Part shown: positions 1 through 8,067 of the stretch, in pieces
Position numbering within the stretch: position 1 is the stretch's first letter
Layout of the letters: each line of letters opens with the position of its first letter
Source of the DNA: an uncultured Mycoplasma sp.
Lineage (GTDB): Bacteria; Bacillota_I; Bacilli_A; Mycoplasmatales; Mycoplasmoidaceae
DNA: 8,067 nucleotides
Direction: 5' to 3'
Assembly: GCA_947174035.1 (NCBI GenBank)
Contig: CAMWHH010000024.1
Location: 1-8,067 of the forward strand
Notes under the pieces: generated by a model
What the model saw: only the letters and a program-made list of their open reading frames with translations
Database searches by the model: none
Told to the model about the DNA's origin: nothing
Program-made: the position numbers and the translations under genes

Positions 1-889
1 CTAGAGAAGTTCCTTTAATACCTTTTTTTGTTAAATTTAAAAAATCATTTTCTAAATCTTTTTTTTCTAAATCAATTGAGTTATTTTCATTAATATTATT
101 TTGTTTTTTATATATATCTCAATTTGGTCTAATAGTTAAAGTTATTATTTCATCATATGTTTTAAACTGATCAAATCAAACATATAAACAAACTGTATTA
201 TTAGCATCATAACTTTGCAAAAAGCAATTATTAAAATTTTCTAAGAAATTTTTTTCCTTGTAAAAAACAGCAGAAATCTTTTTTACCTTTAAATATTTTT
301 CTAAACTATTTTTGTAATTATTCAAAGGACTTAAAAAATTAACTTTTTCTGATGTTACAAAATTACAATCTTTTAAAACTTGGATTTGACTTAATTTATT
401 GTTGCTTGCAAATTCAAAAATATGATTTCACAAACTTTTTATAATATTTTTTAAAACCTTATTCTTTTTATCAACAAAGTCTAAACGATCACTTTCTTTA
501 AAATTCATTTCAAAATGATAAATCAATGATTCTTTTAAAATTTTACTATTAACTAAATCACGATCAATTATGTTGTATTTAAAAAATAAAGTTAAATTAT
601 TTTCAGGTTCATAGTAATAATAAATGTAACGTATTAAATTATCATAAGAGTTAATAATTTCATATATTGAATAATCAGAAGTTGAATCAAAATCAATTGA
701 TCTTAATAAACTACAATCTGAGTTTATTTTAGTATTTATTTCAGATGACAATGGTAAATCAATATTTATCAATTGATAATTATTTATTTCAAATCATTTA
801 AAAATACTTTTTTTAAGTTCTTGATCATAATCAACAGTTTGTTTAAAAGTTAAACTAGGAATATAAACTTTTGGTTTGTTTGCATTCAT
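1..889 (-). CDS. divergent AsnA-like protein (aspartate-ammonia ligase family), C-terminus beyond window
   Basis: Read with UGA as Trp, this gives 296 residues with no stop before the left edge. The overall outline follows AsnA, the class II synthetase-like enzyme that makes asparagine from aspartate, ammonia and ATP. The start 'KVYIPSLTFKQTVDYDQELKK' region aligns with AsnA's YIAKQRQISFVKSHF helix, 'NIDLPLSS' with VQAPILSR, 'KVLKNIIKSLWNHI' (143-156) with TLKSTVEAIWAGI, 'CLYVW' (234-238) with DILVW, and 'LTIRPNWDIYKKQ' (251-263) with MGIRVDADTLKHQ. About 35 residues, including the GGGIGQSR-type motif, would lie outside the window. Several AsnA signatures are not visible: the AKWKR, GLYTHM and HDVRAPDYDDW segments are replaced by unrelated residues, so activity is doubtful. 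The ATG at 887-889 lies 6 nt after the lysS stop, with only a weak purine-rich site (AGAGAAG) inside the end of lysS, so co-transcription and coupling with lysS are likely. The family call is by eye; a diverged paralogue with another role is the main alternative. Confidence 0.6.
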
Positions 890-895
890 ATTTTT

Positions 896-2365
<1,470 letters not shown>

Positions 2366-2373
2366 TTTAAAAA

Positions 2374-2380
2374 CTCCTTT
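2374..2380 (-). promoter_or_regulatory. Shine-Dalgarno of lysS
   Basis: AAAGGAG on the minus strand sits 8 nt before the ATG at 2363-2365. It excludes the upstream in-frame ATG at 2390-2392, which would place this site inside the coding region. Confidence 0.8.
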
Positions 2381-2435
2381 ATTTTTTAGCAATATTATTA
2401 TTTTAATAAACCAAAATTATTTATGTTTAAAAATA

Positions 2436-3167
2436 TTAGTTTTTACAATTTAGTATTTTTTTAAACAACAACAAATCTTGATTTGTAGTAATTTTAAAAT
2501 TCAGTATATTTCCTTTTACTATATCTATTTTTTTGTTAAAAATTAATGCCATTCCACAAAAATCATTTGTTTTATTTAACAATTCATTAATGTTTTTTTT
2601 GTTGAAATAAATTTCATTAAAAATTGAAAATTTTGCAGCCTGTGGTGTTTGTTCTAAAAACACTTTTTTTCTATCTAAAATTTTTTCAATTTTTTTGCCA
2701 CATTCTACTATTGCTACACTATCAGAAGAAAATAAACCGGTACTAGTTACTTCACATTCATTTTCAAGTAATTTTAAAATGTTGTTTTTTATAATTTCAT
2801 TTGAAACTAAAGGTCTTGCAGCATCATGTGATATAACCAAATCATCAGGTTCAATTTTAAAATCATTTTTTAGTGATTTTAAACCATTTATTAATGAATC
2901 ATGTCTAGACTCACCACCTGACACAATTTTTACTTTATTTTCAAAATTAAATTTATTAATAAATTTTTGAACATGATTTTGAAAATTTGAATTAACAACC
3001 AAAATAATTGTGTCTATTTCTTTAACTTTAAAAAATGTAATTAGCGAATAAAAAAAGATTGGAAATTTATTAACACTAATAAATTGTTTAGGTAGGTTAT
3101 GATTTAATCTTGTGCCATATCCACTTGCTAATAAAATAGCAAAAATTCTTTGTTTTTTATTAATCAT
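2436..3167 (-). CDS. IspD/TarI-family cytidylyltransferase
   Basis: The protein has 243 residues and a nucleotidyltransferase fold that joins CTP to a sugar- or polyol-phosphate. Visible motifs are the CTP-binding loop 'LLASGYGTRLNHNLPKQF' (12-29, with Arg20 and Lys27), 'SGGESRHDSL' (83-92), 'SHDAARPLVS' (113-122, metal/CTP Asp115 and Arg118), 'EQTPQ' in the middle of the protein, and 'NFKITTNQDL' near the C-terminus, matching the conserved NIKVT-type segment. HDAARP and GGxxRxxS fit IspD (methylerythritol-phosphate cytidylyltransferase, isoprenoid MEP pathway). TarI (ribitol-phosphate cytidylyltransferase) shares the same motifs, so the substrate cannot be fixed. No other MEP or teichoic-acid gene is in the window. 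The ATG is 3 nt downstream of the protease stop, which indicates one transcript with that lipoprotein gene. A purine stretch, AAAGAAAT, before the start is only a weak ribosome binding site. Confidence 0.88.
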   Translation of the reverse strand: MINKKQRIFAILLASGYGTRLNHNLPKQFISVNKFPIFFYSLITFFKVKEIDTIILVVNSNFQNHVQKFINKFNFENKVKIVSGGESRHDSLINGLKSLKNDFKIEPDDLVISHDAARPLVSNEIIKNNILKLLENECEVTSTGLFSSDSVAIVECGKKIEKILDRKKVFLEQTPQAAKFSIFNEIYFNKKNINELLNKTNDFCGMALIFNKKIDIVKGNILNFKITTNQDLLLFKKILNCKN

Positions 3168-3170
3168 AAA

Positions 3171-4511
3171 TTAAATTTCTTTAACTGCAATACCTGCTGC
3201 TTTTGTAACATCATATCCTGGAAAATTATATCTTGTAGTTATTCCTCTATTTTCCACATCAATGTAATATGGATTTGTTTTGATTAAATCAACACCACCA
3301 TATGCATAATCTATTCCATTTCTTGTAGTAAATTCATATGCTCCTCAATAGATACCTACAACATAAAATTCATTATCTTTTTCAGAAACTAACATACTGC
3401 CAGATGCACCACCACCCAAGCTTCCACCACCTATAATAAGTTGGTTAGCAACATTTCTGTATCACAAAAATAAATCATCTTTTGTTTCTTGTTTAACATA
3501 ACTAATCGAAGAAACCAAAGGCATAGGTCCTTGAGGATTATCAAAACTTGCATACTTACTTATTTGATTTTCATAATTCAAACTAATAAAGTTATTATTA
3601 GAGTTCAATTTAATTTCATCAAGACCTAATCAAGCAACATTTAAATTAGGTTTTCAAATTTGATATTCTTCTGGAAATCCAGCTAAATAAAAAGTACTAT
3701 TGTAATCAATAGTAGAACTACTACTAAATGTTGTTGGGTTATTGTCGTATGTTTCAAGAAATTGCTTTACTGTTGTTCCGTTTTGGTTTTTTTCGTCTAA
3801 AACTCAACTAAAATCAACTTTAATAATTGCAAAATCTATAGCAGGATTTTCTATAACTTTTTTAGTATATGGATTAATATATTCATTCTCATTAGTGGCA
3901 TTTTTTAACAAATCGTTTCCTGTAGCTGTATAAACAATTTCAGGTTTTTGAATTGTATGATTTTCAGAAAATAAAGTAATATAAGGATCATCATAATTTT
4001 TAGGTGTAGGATATTCATATAAATAATTAATATCACCATTATCTTTTTTTAAAAGACTAGAAACTTGATCATCACTAACAAAATTAAAAGAAAAATTGAC
4101 AAAATCATAGTTTTCTAATTTTTTTGATCCGCCCCAATCAGTTTCTTGATATCTTTCAACATCACTATTTAGTGAATTTAAATTATTAATAACATGAATA
4201 TTTGTTGCTAAATAATATGTAAAAGAACTTGAATCATCTTTTGCATAAATTCAACCCGTACCAAATTCAAACTTATCTGATTCGCCTTCAGTTTCAGGAT
4301 TTATTCTCATTCTTAATGAAAATGTTCTTTGTGAAATTCATTTTAAACCATCAGAATAATTCTCATTAATATAACTTCCTAAAGTATTATATTTTTCCCA
4401 AATGCTTATATTATTCATTACTGAAGTACTAGCAGAACAACTTGATAAAGTAAATGGAATTACAGCAAAAAATAATCCCAAAAATATTTTTCTTATTTTT
4501 TTAATTTTCAT
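3171..4511 (-). CDS. lipoprotein serine protease, DUF31 / mycoplasma immunoglobulin protease (MIP)-type
   Basis: This is a 446-residue prolipoprotein. A basic N-terminus (KIKKIRK), a hydrophobic stretch (9-22) and a lipobox 'TLSSC' predict lipidation at Cys25 and anchoring on the outside of the membrane. A trypsin-like catalytic triad is readable in order: His106 in 'YYLATNIHV' after 'FGTGWIYA' (83-90), Asp226 in 'AIDFAIIKVDF', and Ser370 in 'GGGASGSML', followed by 'VVGIYWGAYE'. This is the signature arrangement of the mycoplasma DUF31 peptidases, whose best-studied members (MIP) cut the antibody heavy chain when it is held by the MIB protein. Here no MIB gene is adjacent and the protein is much shorter than MIP, so the target is unknown. 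Seven Trp are coded by TGA (58, 87, 236, 286, 294, 350, 389) and two by TGG. The ATG at 4509-4511 lacks a clear Shine-Dalgarno. ispD follows after 3 nt, and a divergent gene lies upstream. Confidence 0.92.
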
Positions 4512-4576
4512 TTGTTAACCAATATATCTTTATAAATTATATAATCAATATTTATAAACCAAGACTTAAATTAATT
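4512..4576. promoter_or_regulatory. divergent promoter region with palindromic -10 core
   Basis: This 65-nt spacer separates the leftward protease gene from the rightward 165-residue gene. The palindrome ATTATATAAT (4536-4545) holds a perfect TATAAT on each strand: minus at 4536-4541 and plus at 4540-4545. On the minus side a TTGGTT -35 candidate (4557-4562) lies 15 nt away, giving a leader of about 20 nt before the protease ATG. No convincing plus-side -35 is seen. AACCAA occurs twice in the same orientation (4517-4522 and 4557-4562), bracketing the core. Promoter function is inferred from the sequence and the gene arrangement. Confidence 0.5.
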
Positions 4577-5074
4577 ATGAAATTGAAAATAAAAATTTTT
4601 AAAAATATAAATTATTATTCAAAACTAAAAACTACTTCTATTGTTGATAATGTTTTATTGCTTGAAAATGAAAAACAGTGAAGAGAATTTTTTAGTCAAA
4701 ACACTGAGAGAAAAAACAATAAAAATCCAAATCAAAATTTTATTACTAAAAGGATTCTAAAAAATATAAAAGGATTTGAATTAATTATTGAAAAAATAAA
4801 TTTTAATAAAAATATTAATAAAGGATATTTTTTAGATTATTCCTCTTTTGTTAGTATTTTTCTATATTTTGAAAATGAAAACGATATTTTAAATTATGTC
4901 ATAGATACATGTGAAGCAAGAGGAGATAAAAAAGTTAACAATTTCAATGAAGCAATAAATTATTTAGCAAGTGAAAATGTAACAATTGCTAATGTTATAG
5001 ATTTAGAAATTGAAGAAATTGAATGAAAAAAATTCAAAGAAGAGTTTGAAAATTTAATTAAAAAAAATAATTAA
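4577..5074 (+). CDS. hypothetical protein, 165 aa, no recognised family
   Basis: This is the only plus-strand gene. The frame runs from ATG 4577 to TAA 5072-5074 and passes two TGA codons read as Trp ('KQWREFF' near residue 34 and 'IEWKKFKEE' near 149). That explains why it is missed under the standard code. The product is hydrophilic, rich in Lys, Asn and Glu, with no signal peptide or membrane segment, so it is likely cytoplasmic. It has a basic N-terminus, a mixed hydrophobic segment 'GYFLDYSSFVSIFLYFENEND' in its middle, and an acidic-to-basic helical tail. I recognise no motif. Coding evidence is the long open frame, sensible codon use, the placement between a divergent promoter region and a hairpin beginning at its stop codon, and absence of any long frame on the other strand. 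No good Shine-Dalgarno precedes the ATG. A function cannot be proposed from context. Confidence 0.75.
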
Positions 5075-5100
5075 AAACTAAATTTCTTAGTTTTTAATTA
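5068..5100. terminator. bidirectional-type hairpin between convergent genes
   Basis: A perfect 14-bp inverted repeat, 5068-5081 against 5087-5100 (core TTAAAAACTAA / TTAGTTTTTAA), encloses the 5-nt loop ATTTC. The stop codon of the plus-strand gene is inside the left arm. T-rich sequence follows on the plus side around 5106-5117, and A/T runs lie on both sides. The stem is AT-rich, so termination would be weaker than with a GC stem. Its place between convergent genes supports use from both sides. Confidence 0.65.
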
Positions 5101-5128
5101 GTAATCTTTATTTTTTTAAAAACTATAA

Positions 5129-5482
5129 TTACTTTGCTTTTTTAAATTCTTGATATTCTTTTTCATTCATTCCGTGTTTTTTTGCTGCTAACACATTTAT
5201 TAATTTGTAAAACAAAATAATAACAGGGGAAAGAAAACTAAACACATTAGCTATTGCTACTGCTAATCCAAACGAGAAATCATTTCCTGCAGTCACATCT
5301 TTTGAAACATTATAAAAACCTGTAATTCAAAAACAAGCTGAACTTACTGCTAATAATCCAAAAAGTCATACATTAACATTAACCGTGCTTTTACTTTTAA
5401 AACATCTAATAATTTCAGGAAAACTAAAAAAAGCAATTCCTATAGCTCCAATATAACCTAAAACTTGCATAAATATATCCAT
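5129..5482 (-). CDS. SemiSWEET/PQ-loop-like three-helix membrane protein
   Basis: The 117-residue protein has three predicted membrane helices (about 5-26, 36-57, 70-97) and a charged cytoplasmic-type tail (KKHGMNEKEYQEFKKAK). The layout 'GYIGAIGIAFFSFPEIIRCFKSKS' then a Trp in helix 2 (Trp52) and an Asn in helix 3 (Asn79) matches SemiSWEET sugar carriers, which work as dimers of three-helix subunits and use a Trp/Asn pair at the sugar site. The usual Pro-Gln hinge of helix 1 is Pro-Glu here (22-23), and the loop between helices 2 and 3 is longer than usual. Trp39 and Trp52 are TGA codons. The ATG at 5480-5482 is supported by GGAGG at 5494-5498, the best ribosome binding site in the window along with that of lysS. 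It is separated from mtaB by a terminator, so it is probably transcribed alone. Transport of sugar is inferred from family resemblance only. Confidence 0.75.
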
Positions 5483-5493
5483 AACAAACTTTT

Positions 5494-5498
5494 CCTCC
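5494..5498 (-). promoter_or_regulatory. Shine-Dalgarno of the SemiSWEET-like gene
   Basis: GGAGG on the minus strand, 11 nt before the ATG, fixes the start at 5482. In this window such a complete site is the exception. Confidence 0.7.
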
Positions 5499-5514
5499 AA
5501 AACATTCTCATAAG

Positions 5515-5520
5515 ATAATA
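5515..5520 (-). promoter_or_regulatory. candidate -10 box for the SemiSWEET-like gene
   Basis: TATTAT on the minus strand sits about 33 nt before the ATG, downstream of the mtaB terminator. No good -35 is visible at standard spacing. In DNA this AT-rich such a match is expected by chance, so this is only a candidate; a second TATAAA lies further upstream. Confidence 0.25.
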
Positions 5521-5592
5521 CAATAAATCTTAAATTTTTTTGATTTATATAAATTTAATAAAGGATACAAAAAATTTATTTTTATAAATTTC

Positions 5593-5624
5593 AAAAAAAT
5601 AAACCCAGGTTATAACTTGGGTTT
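5593..5624 (-). terminator. Rho-independent terminator of the rsmE-mtaB operon
   Basis: On the minus strand AAACCCA (5624-5618) pairs with TGGGTTT (5607-5601) around a short inner AT-rich loop, and ATTTTTTT (5600-5593) follows directly. The stem starts 4 nt after the mtaB stop codon. The stem is notably GC-rich for this window, and the T-run occurs only on the minus side, so it acts leftward. Confidence 0.85.
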
Positions 5625-5628
5625 AAGA

Positions 5629-6957
5629 TTAAATAATTCCAAAAAGTCCATCAGCTAAAACTTTTTGAATTTTAACTTTATAAATTTTATTTTCTAAAGG
5701 ATATTCAGATTCAACAAATACTCTGCAATATTCTGAACTATATCCACTATAATATTTGTCATTTGGATTTTTGTGTTCAAAAATTACTTCCAATTCTTGG
5801 TTTATTTTTGATTTTAATATTGAAAATTTGTTCGCAAAATTTAAAGCTGCTATATTTTTAAATCTTTCTTTTTTTGTAGCATCATGAATGTCTTTATAAT
5901 TTGAAGATTTTGTTCCAACTCTTTTTGAATAAGGAAAAATATGCATATCAAAGAATTTTATTTTTTTCAAAAAATTAATTGATTCTAAATGATCAGCTTT
6001 ATTTTCTGAAGGAAAACCAACAATGTAATCAGTTGTAAATAATGTGTTTGGATTGATAGTTCTAATCTTATTAATTAATTGTTCATATTCAGTTACTGTA
6101 TATCTTCGATTCATTTTTGCTAAAACACTATCAGATCCAGACTGTAAACAGATGTGTCAGTGTTGACAAAATCTTTTTGGATTACTTGCTATTAAATTTA
6201 CTATTTTGTCATTTATCTGAAAAGGCTCAACAGACGAAACTCTAACTCTAAAATCTTTTTTAATTTGATTTATAGCAAATAACAAATCAAAAAAATTATT
6301 TTTATCTTTATCTAAAAAACCAGCAGTATTAACACCAGTTAAAACAATTTCTTTAAAACCCTCATCAACAAGAGTCTCAATTTCATTAATGATGGTTTGT
6401 AAGTCATTTGATCTTTGTCTTCCTCTTGAAAAAGGAATAATACAATATGAGCACATAAAATTACATCCATCTTGAATTTTAATAAATGCTCTTGTGTTTT
6501 CTTTAAAACTAATACTTTCATTTTTTTCAAAAGTTTTTTCTTTTAATAAATTTTCAATTTTTAAAATTTTTTCTTTATTTTTTGAGTAGTTTAAAAGTAA
6601 GTCATAGATACTGTATTTAAACTTATTTCCAATTTGAATATCTATTTTCAATTCTTTCATTAAATCTTTATTAATTTGAGACATACATCCAGCCACTACA
6701 ACAATACCATTTTTATTGGTTCTAGAAGCTTTTCTGATGTATAGTTTTGATTTTGAATCAGCTTTGTTTGTAACTGAACAAGTATTAATAATATAAACAT
6801 CAGCTTTAGAATCAAAAGGGACTTCAACTAATCCATTTAAAAGTAAATCATTTCTAATTACATTTGATTCAAAAAGATTAACTTTACAACCTAAAGTATG
6901 AATTGCAAAAGTATTAATTTTTTGTAATTGAGTTTGACTCTGATTCAAGTTTTTCAT
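5629..6957 (-). CDS. mtaB: tRNA (N6-threonylcarbamoyladenosine-37) methylthiotransferase MtaB
   Basis: This cytoplasmic radical-SAM enzyme adds a methylthio group to t6A37 of ANN-decoding tRNAs, giving ms2t6A. It has 442 residues, close to the roughly 450 of Bacillus MtaB. The N-terminal UPF0004 domain carries the auxiliary-cluster cysteines Cys24 ('[12 protein letters not shown]'), Cys60 ('IINTCSVT') and Cys91 ('VAGCMSQ'). The radical-SAM triad is Cys165, Cys169 and Cys172 in '[10 protein letters not shown]', followed by '[11 protein letters not shown]'. '[12 protein letters not shown]' and '[11 protein letters not shown]' (Trp267 = TGA) follow, and a TRAM domain fills about 375-442. HTLGCKVN and SSVEP point to MtaB rather than MiaB or RimO. 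ATG 6957 is chosen because AAAGGA (6966-6971) is 8 nt upstream; ATGs at 6963 and 6996 fit less well. The start overlaps the preceding gene by 44 nt, suggesting translational coupling. Confidence 0.94.
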
Positions 6958-7465
6958 TAGCATAATCCTTTGATAATAACAAATCACTACCGCCACGTTT
7001 AATTGATAAATCTACTTTGGTTTTTAGTTTGCTAAGTGCATCAATTGCTACATCAATTAAAGTTAAAACCATTTCTAAAGCAATTACAATGTATAAATAA
7101 CCATTTCTAAAAAAATCAACACTTTTGGTACTGCTATTTACTAGTAATAGGAATGACCCTAAAAAAAGCATAACTATTGCAATAAAAATATTTATGAATA
7201 ACATATAAACACTTCATTTATACAAAGTTATACTTTTTTTTGAAATATGCATTCCAACTAAAATAAAGTAATTTTTTTTAAAAATAGCAAAAGCAGTTGC
7301 AATCCCTAAACTAATGATTAGAAAAATAATACAAGGAATATATAAAACTGGTCAATTAAATTCTATATTTTCACTTTGACTAACTAAAATTGTAGTTAAA
7401 ACAATTCCAAATATAAAACTAACATTAGCGATTTGCAATAAATGATTAAGAATATTATTTCTCAC
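6914..7465 (-). CDS. hypothetical four-helix integral membrane protein
   Basis: The 183-residue protein has four clear hydrophobic segments (about 12-29, 38-63, 85-109, 121-140) and a charged, Ser/Lys/Asp-rich C-terminal tail (about 145-183). The first ATG in the frame is at 7252 or later and would remove helix 1 or more. I prefer GTG at 7463-7465, because AAAGG lies 7 nt upstream and the full topology results. The start overlaps the last 11 nt of rsmE, and the end runs 44 nt into mtaB, so it is locked between two RNA-modification genes in one operon. Two Trp at TGA codons (39 and 84) interrupt the frame under the standard code. No family is recognised. The linkage to rsmE and mtaB gives no functional clue, since membrane proteins are often carried in such operons. 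Confidence 0.8.
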
Positions 7466-8067
7466 AAAAAAACCTTTCTATCAAAATTGAAGCTAAATAA
7501 ATTGCTGCAGTTTCTGATTTTAAAATTGTATTAGTTAATTTTAAAAATGAACACTTTTTTTGCAATTCTAATATTTCTTTTTCACTAAATCCACCTTCTG
7601 GGCCAATTATAAAAGAAACTTTATTTATGCTATTTTTGTTTTTATCTTTTTTTATTTTATCTCATTCACTGCAATTTTGTTTCTCATAAGCTAAAAAATT
7701 ATTTTCATAATTATCAAGTTCAATTACTAAGTCTTTAAAAATCATTGGTTTACAAATAATTAAATCAGATTGTCGATTACACTGTTTTTTTGATTCTAAA
7801 ATTATTTTGTTTAATCGGTCAAAATTTAAAGTGTAATTTTTTTGTGAATAATCAAAATAAATTGGAACTATTTTTTTTATATTTAGTTCATTTAATTTTT
7901 GAACTGCTAATTCAAAATTATGTTTTTTTATAACGCCTAAAAAACATGTAATATCATAAGGATAATTAAAACTAGAATTACTAATTACATTTATAATCCT
8001 AGTTTTAATTCGATTTAGATTTAAAATTTCAACAGTAAATAAATTATTGTATTGATCAATACATTTA
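7455..8067 (-). CDS. rsmE: 16S rRNA (uracil-1498-N3)-methyltransferase RsmE, N-terminus beyond window
   Basis: RsmE methylates N3 of U1498 in 16S rRNA, in the small-subunit decoding region, using S-adenosylmethionine. The visible 203 residues hold the SPOUT (trefoil-knot) domain: 'GVIKKHNFELAVQKLNELNIKKIVP', 'ESKKQCNRQSD' (the family's EQSxR region), 'IIGPEGGFSEKE' with the Gly-rich SAM loop at 7590-7604, and 'TILKSETAAIYLASIL' replacing the usual RILRTETA knot motif. About 30-40 residues of the N-terminal PUA-like domain are outside the right edge. A short Asn/Lys-rich insert ('KIKKDKNKNSINK') precedes the SAM loop. One Trp is TGA. The TAA at 7455-7457 overlaps the GTG start of the membrane-protein gene, so it heads the visible part of the rsmE-membrane protein-mtaB operon. 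Confidence 0.93.

Noticed and set aside
2366..2435. A promoter or terminator between ispD and lysS
   Set aside because: Several TATAAT-like hexamers and weak AT hairpins occur, but none has a convincing partner element; chance matches are expected in such AT-rich DNA.
2695..2970. Plus-strand open frame inside the cytidylyltransferase gene
   Set aside because: Antisense to the conserved HDAARP and GGESR motifs, with no ribosome binding site or family resemblance.
3742..3933. Plus-strand open frame inside the protease gene
   Set aside because: Antisense to the segment carrying catalytic Asp226; short, and without support of its own.
4512..4576. Direct repeats of AACCAA as target-site duplication of a mobile element
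   Set aside because: No transposase or inverted terminal repeats lie between them, and the 40-bp interval is an ordinary promoter spacer.
6339..6530. Minus-strand open frame overlapping the radical-SAM region of mtaB
   Set aside because: Out-of-frame shadow of the region coding for the CxxxCxxC motif.
5629..6957. Assignment as MiaB or RimO instead of MtaB
   Set aside because: The N-terminal HTLGCKVN and the SSVEP motif are those of the MtaB subgroup.

Overview
The window is strongly AT-rich and most genes contain in-frame TGA codons exactly where the protein family has tryptophan, for example the Lys-tRNA synthetase 'KWHGLEDEE' motif. This means translation table 4 (UGA = Trp) and a mollicute (Mycoplasma/Mesoplasma/Spiroplasma-type) chromosome. 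A prolipoprotein carrying a DUF31-type serine protease fits that assignment. Genus-level placement is not possible from the sequence alone, though a relative of the mycoides/Entomoplasmatales branch is a reasonable guess.

Layout. Nine protein genes cover nearly everything: eight on the minus strand and one on the plus strand. Read in transcription order from the right: a partial rsmE (8067-7455), a four-helix membrane protein with a GTG start (7465-6914) and a MtaB-type tRNA methylthiotransferase (6957-5629) overlap one another as an operon, closed by a hairpin/T-run terminator at 5593-5624. A small SemiSWEET/PQ-loop-like membrane protein (5482-5129) stands alone with its own strong ribosome binding site. 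It converges on the only plus-strand gene, an unrecognised 165-residue protein (4577-5074), with a 14-bp hairpin between them. That plus-strand gene diverges from a second minus-strand group: a surface lipoprotein serine protease (4511-3171), an IspD/TarI-type cytidylyltransferase 3 nt downstream (3167-2436), lysyl-tRNA synthetase (2365-896) with its own strong Shine-Dalgarno, and 6 nt after lysS a divergent AsnA-like protein (889 to the left edge, incomplete).

How the genes relate. Three are translation functions (16S rRNA methylation, t6A37 thiomethylation of tRNA, lysine charging). The protease, the SemiSWEET-like protein and the four-helix protein act at the cell surface or membrane. The two least ordinary items are the AsnA-like protein, which keeps the aspartate-ammonia ligase outline but seems to have lost most of its catalytic motifs, and the compact DUF31 protease, which has an intact catalytic triad, no adjacent immunoglobulin-binding (MIB) partner, and close linkage to a cytidylyltransferase gene.

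No rRNA, tRNA, CRISPR array, insertion sequence or prophage signal was seen. No stretch longer than about 150 bases lacks a gene; the longest is 5483-5628. Coordinates and translations were worked out by hand under code 4.
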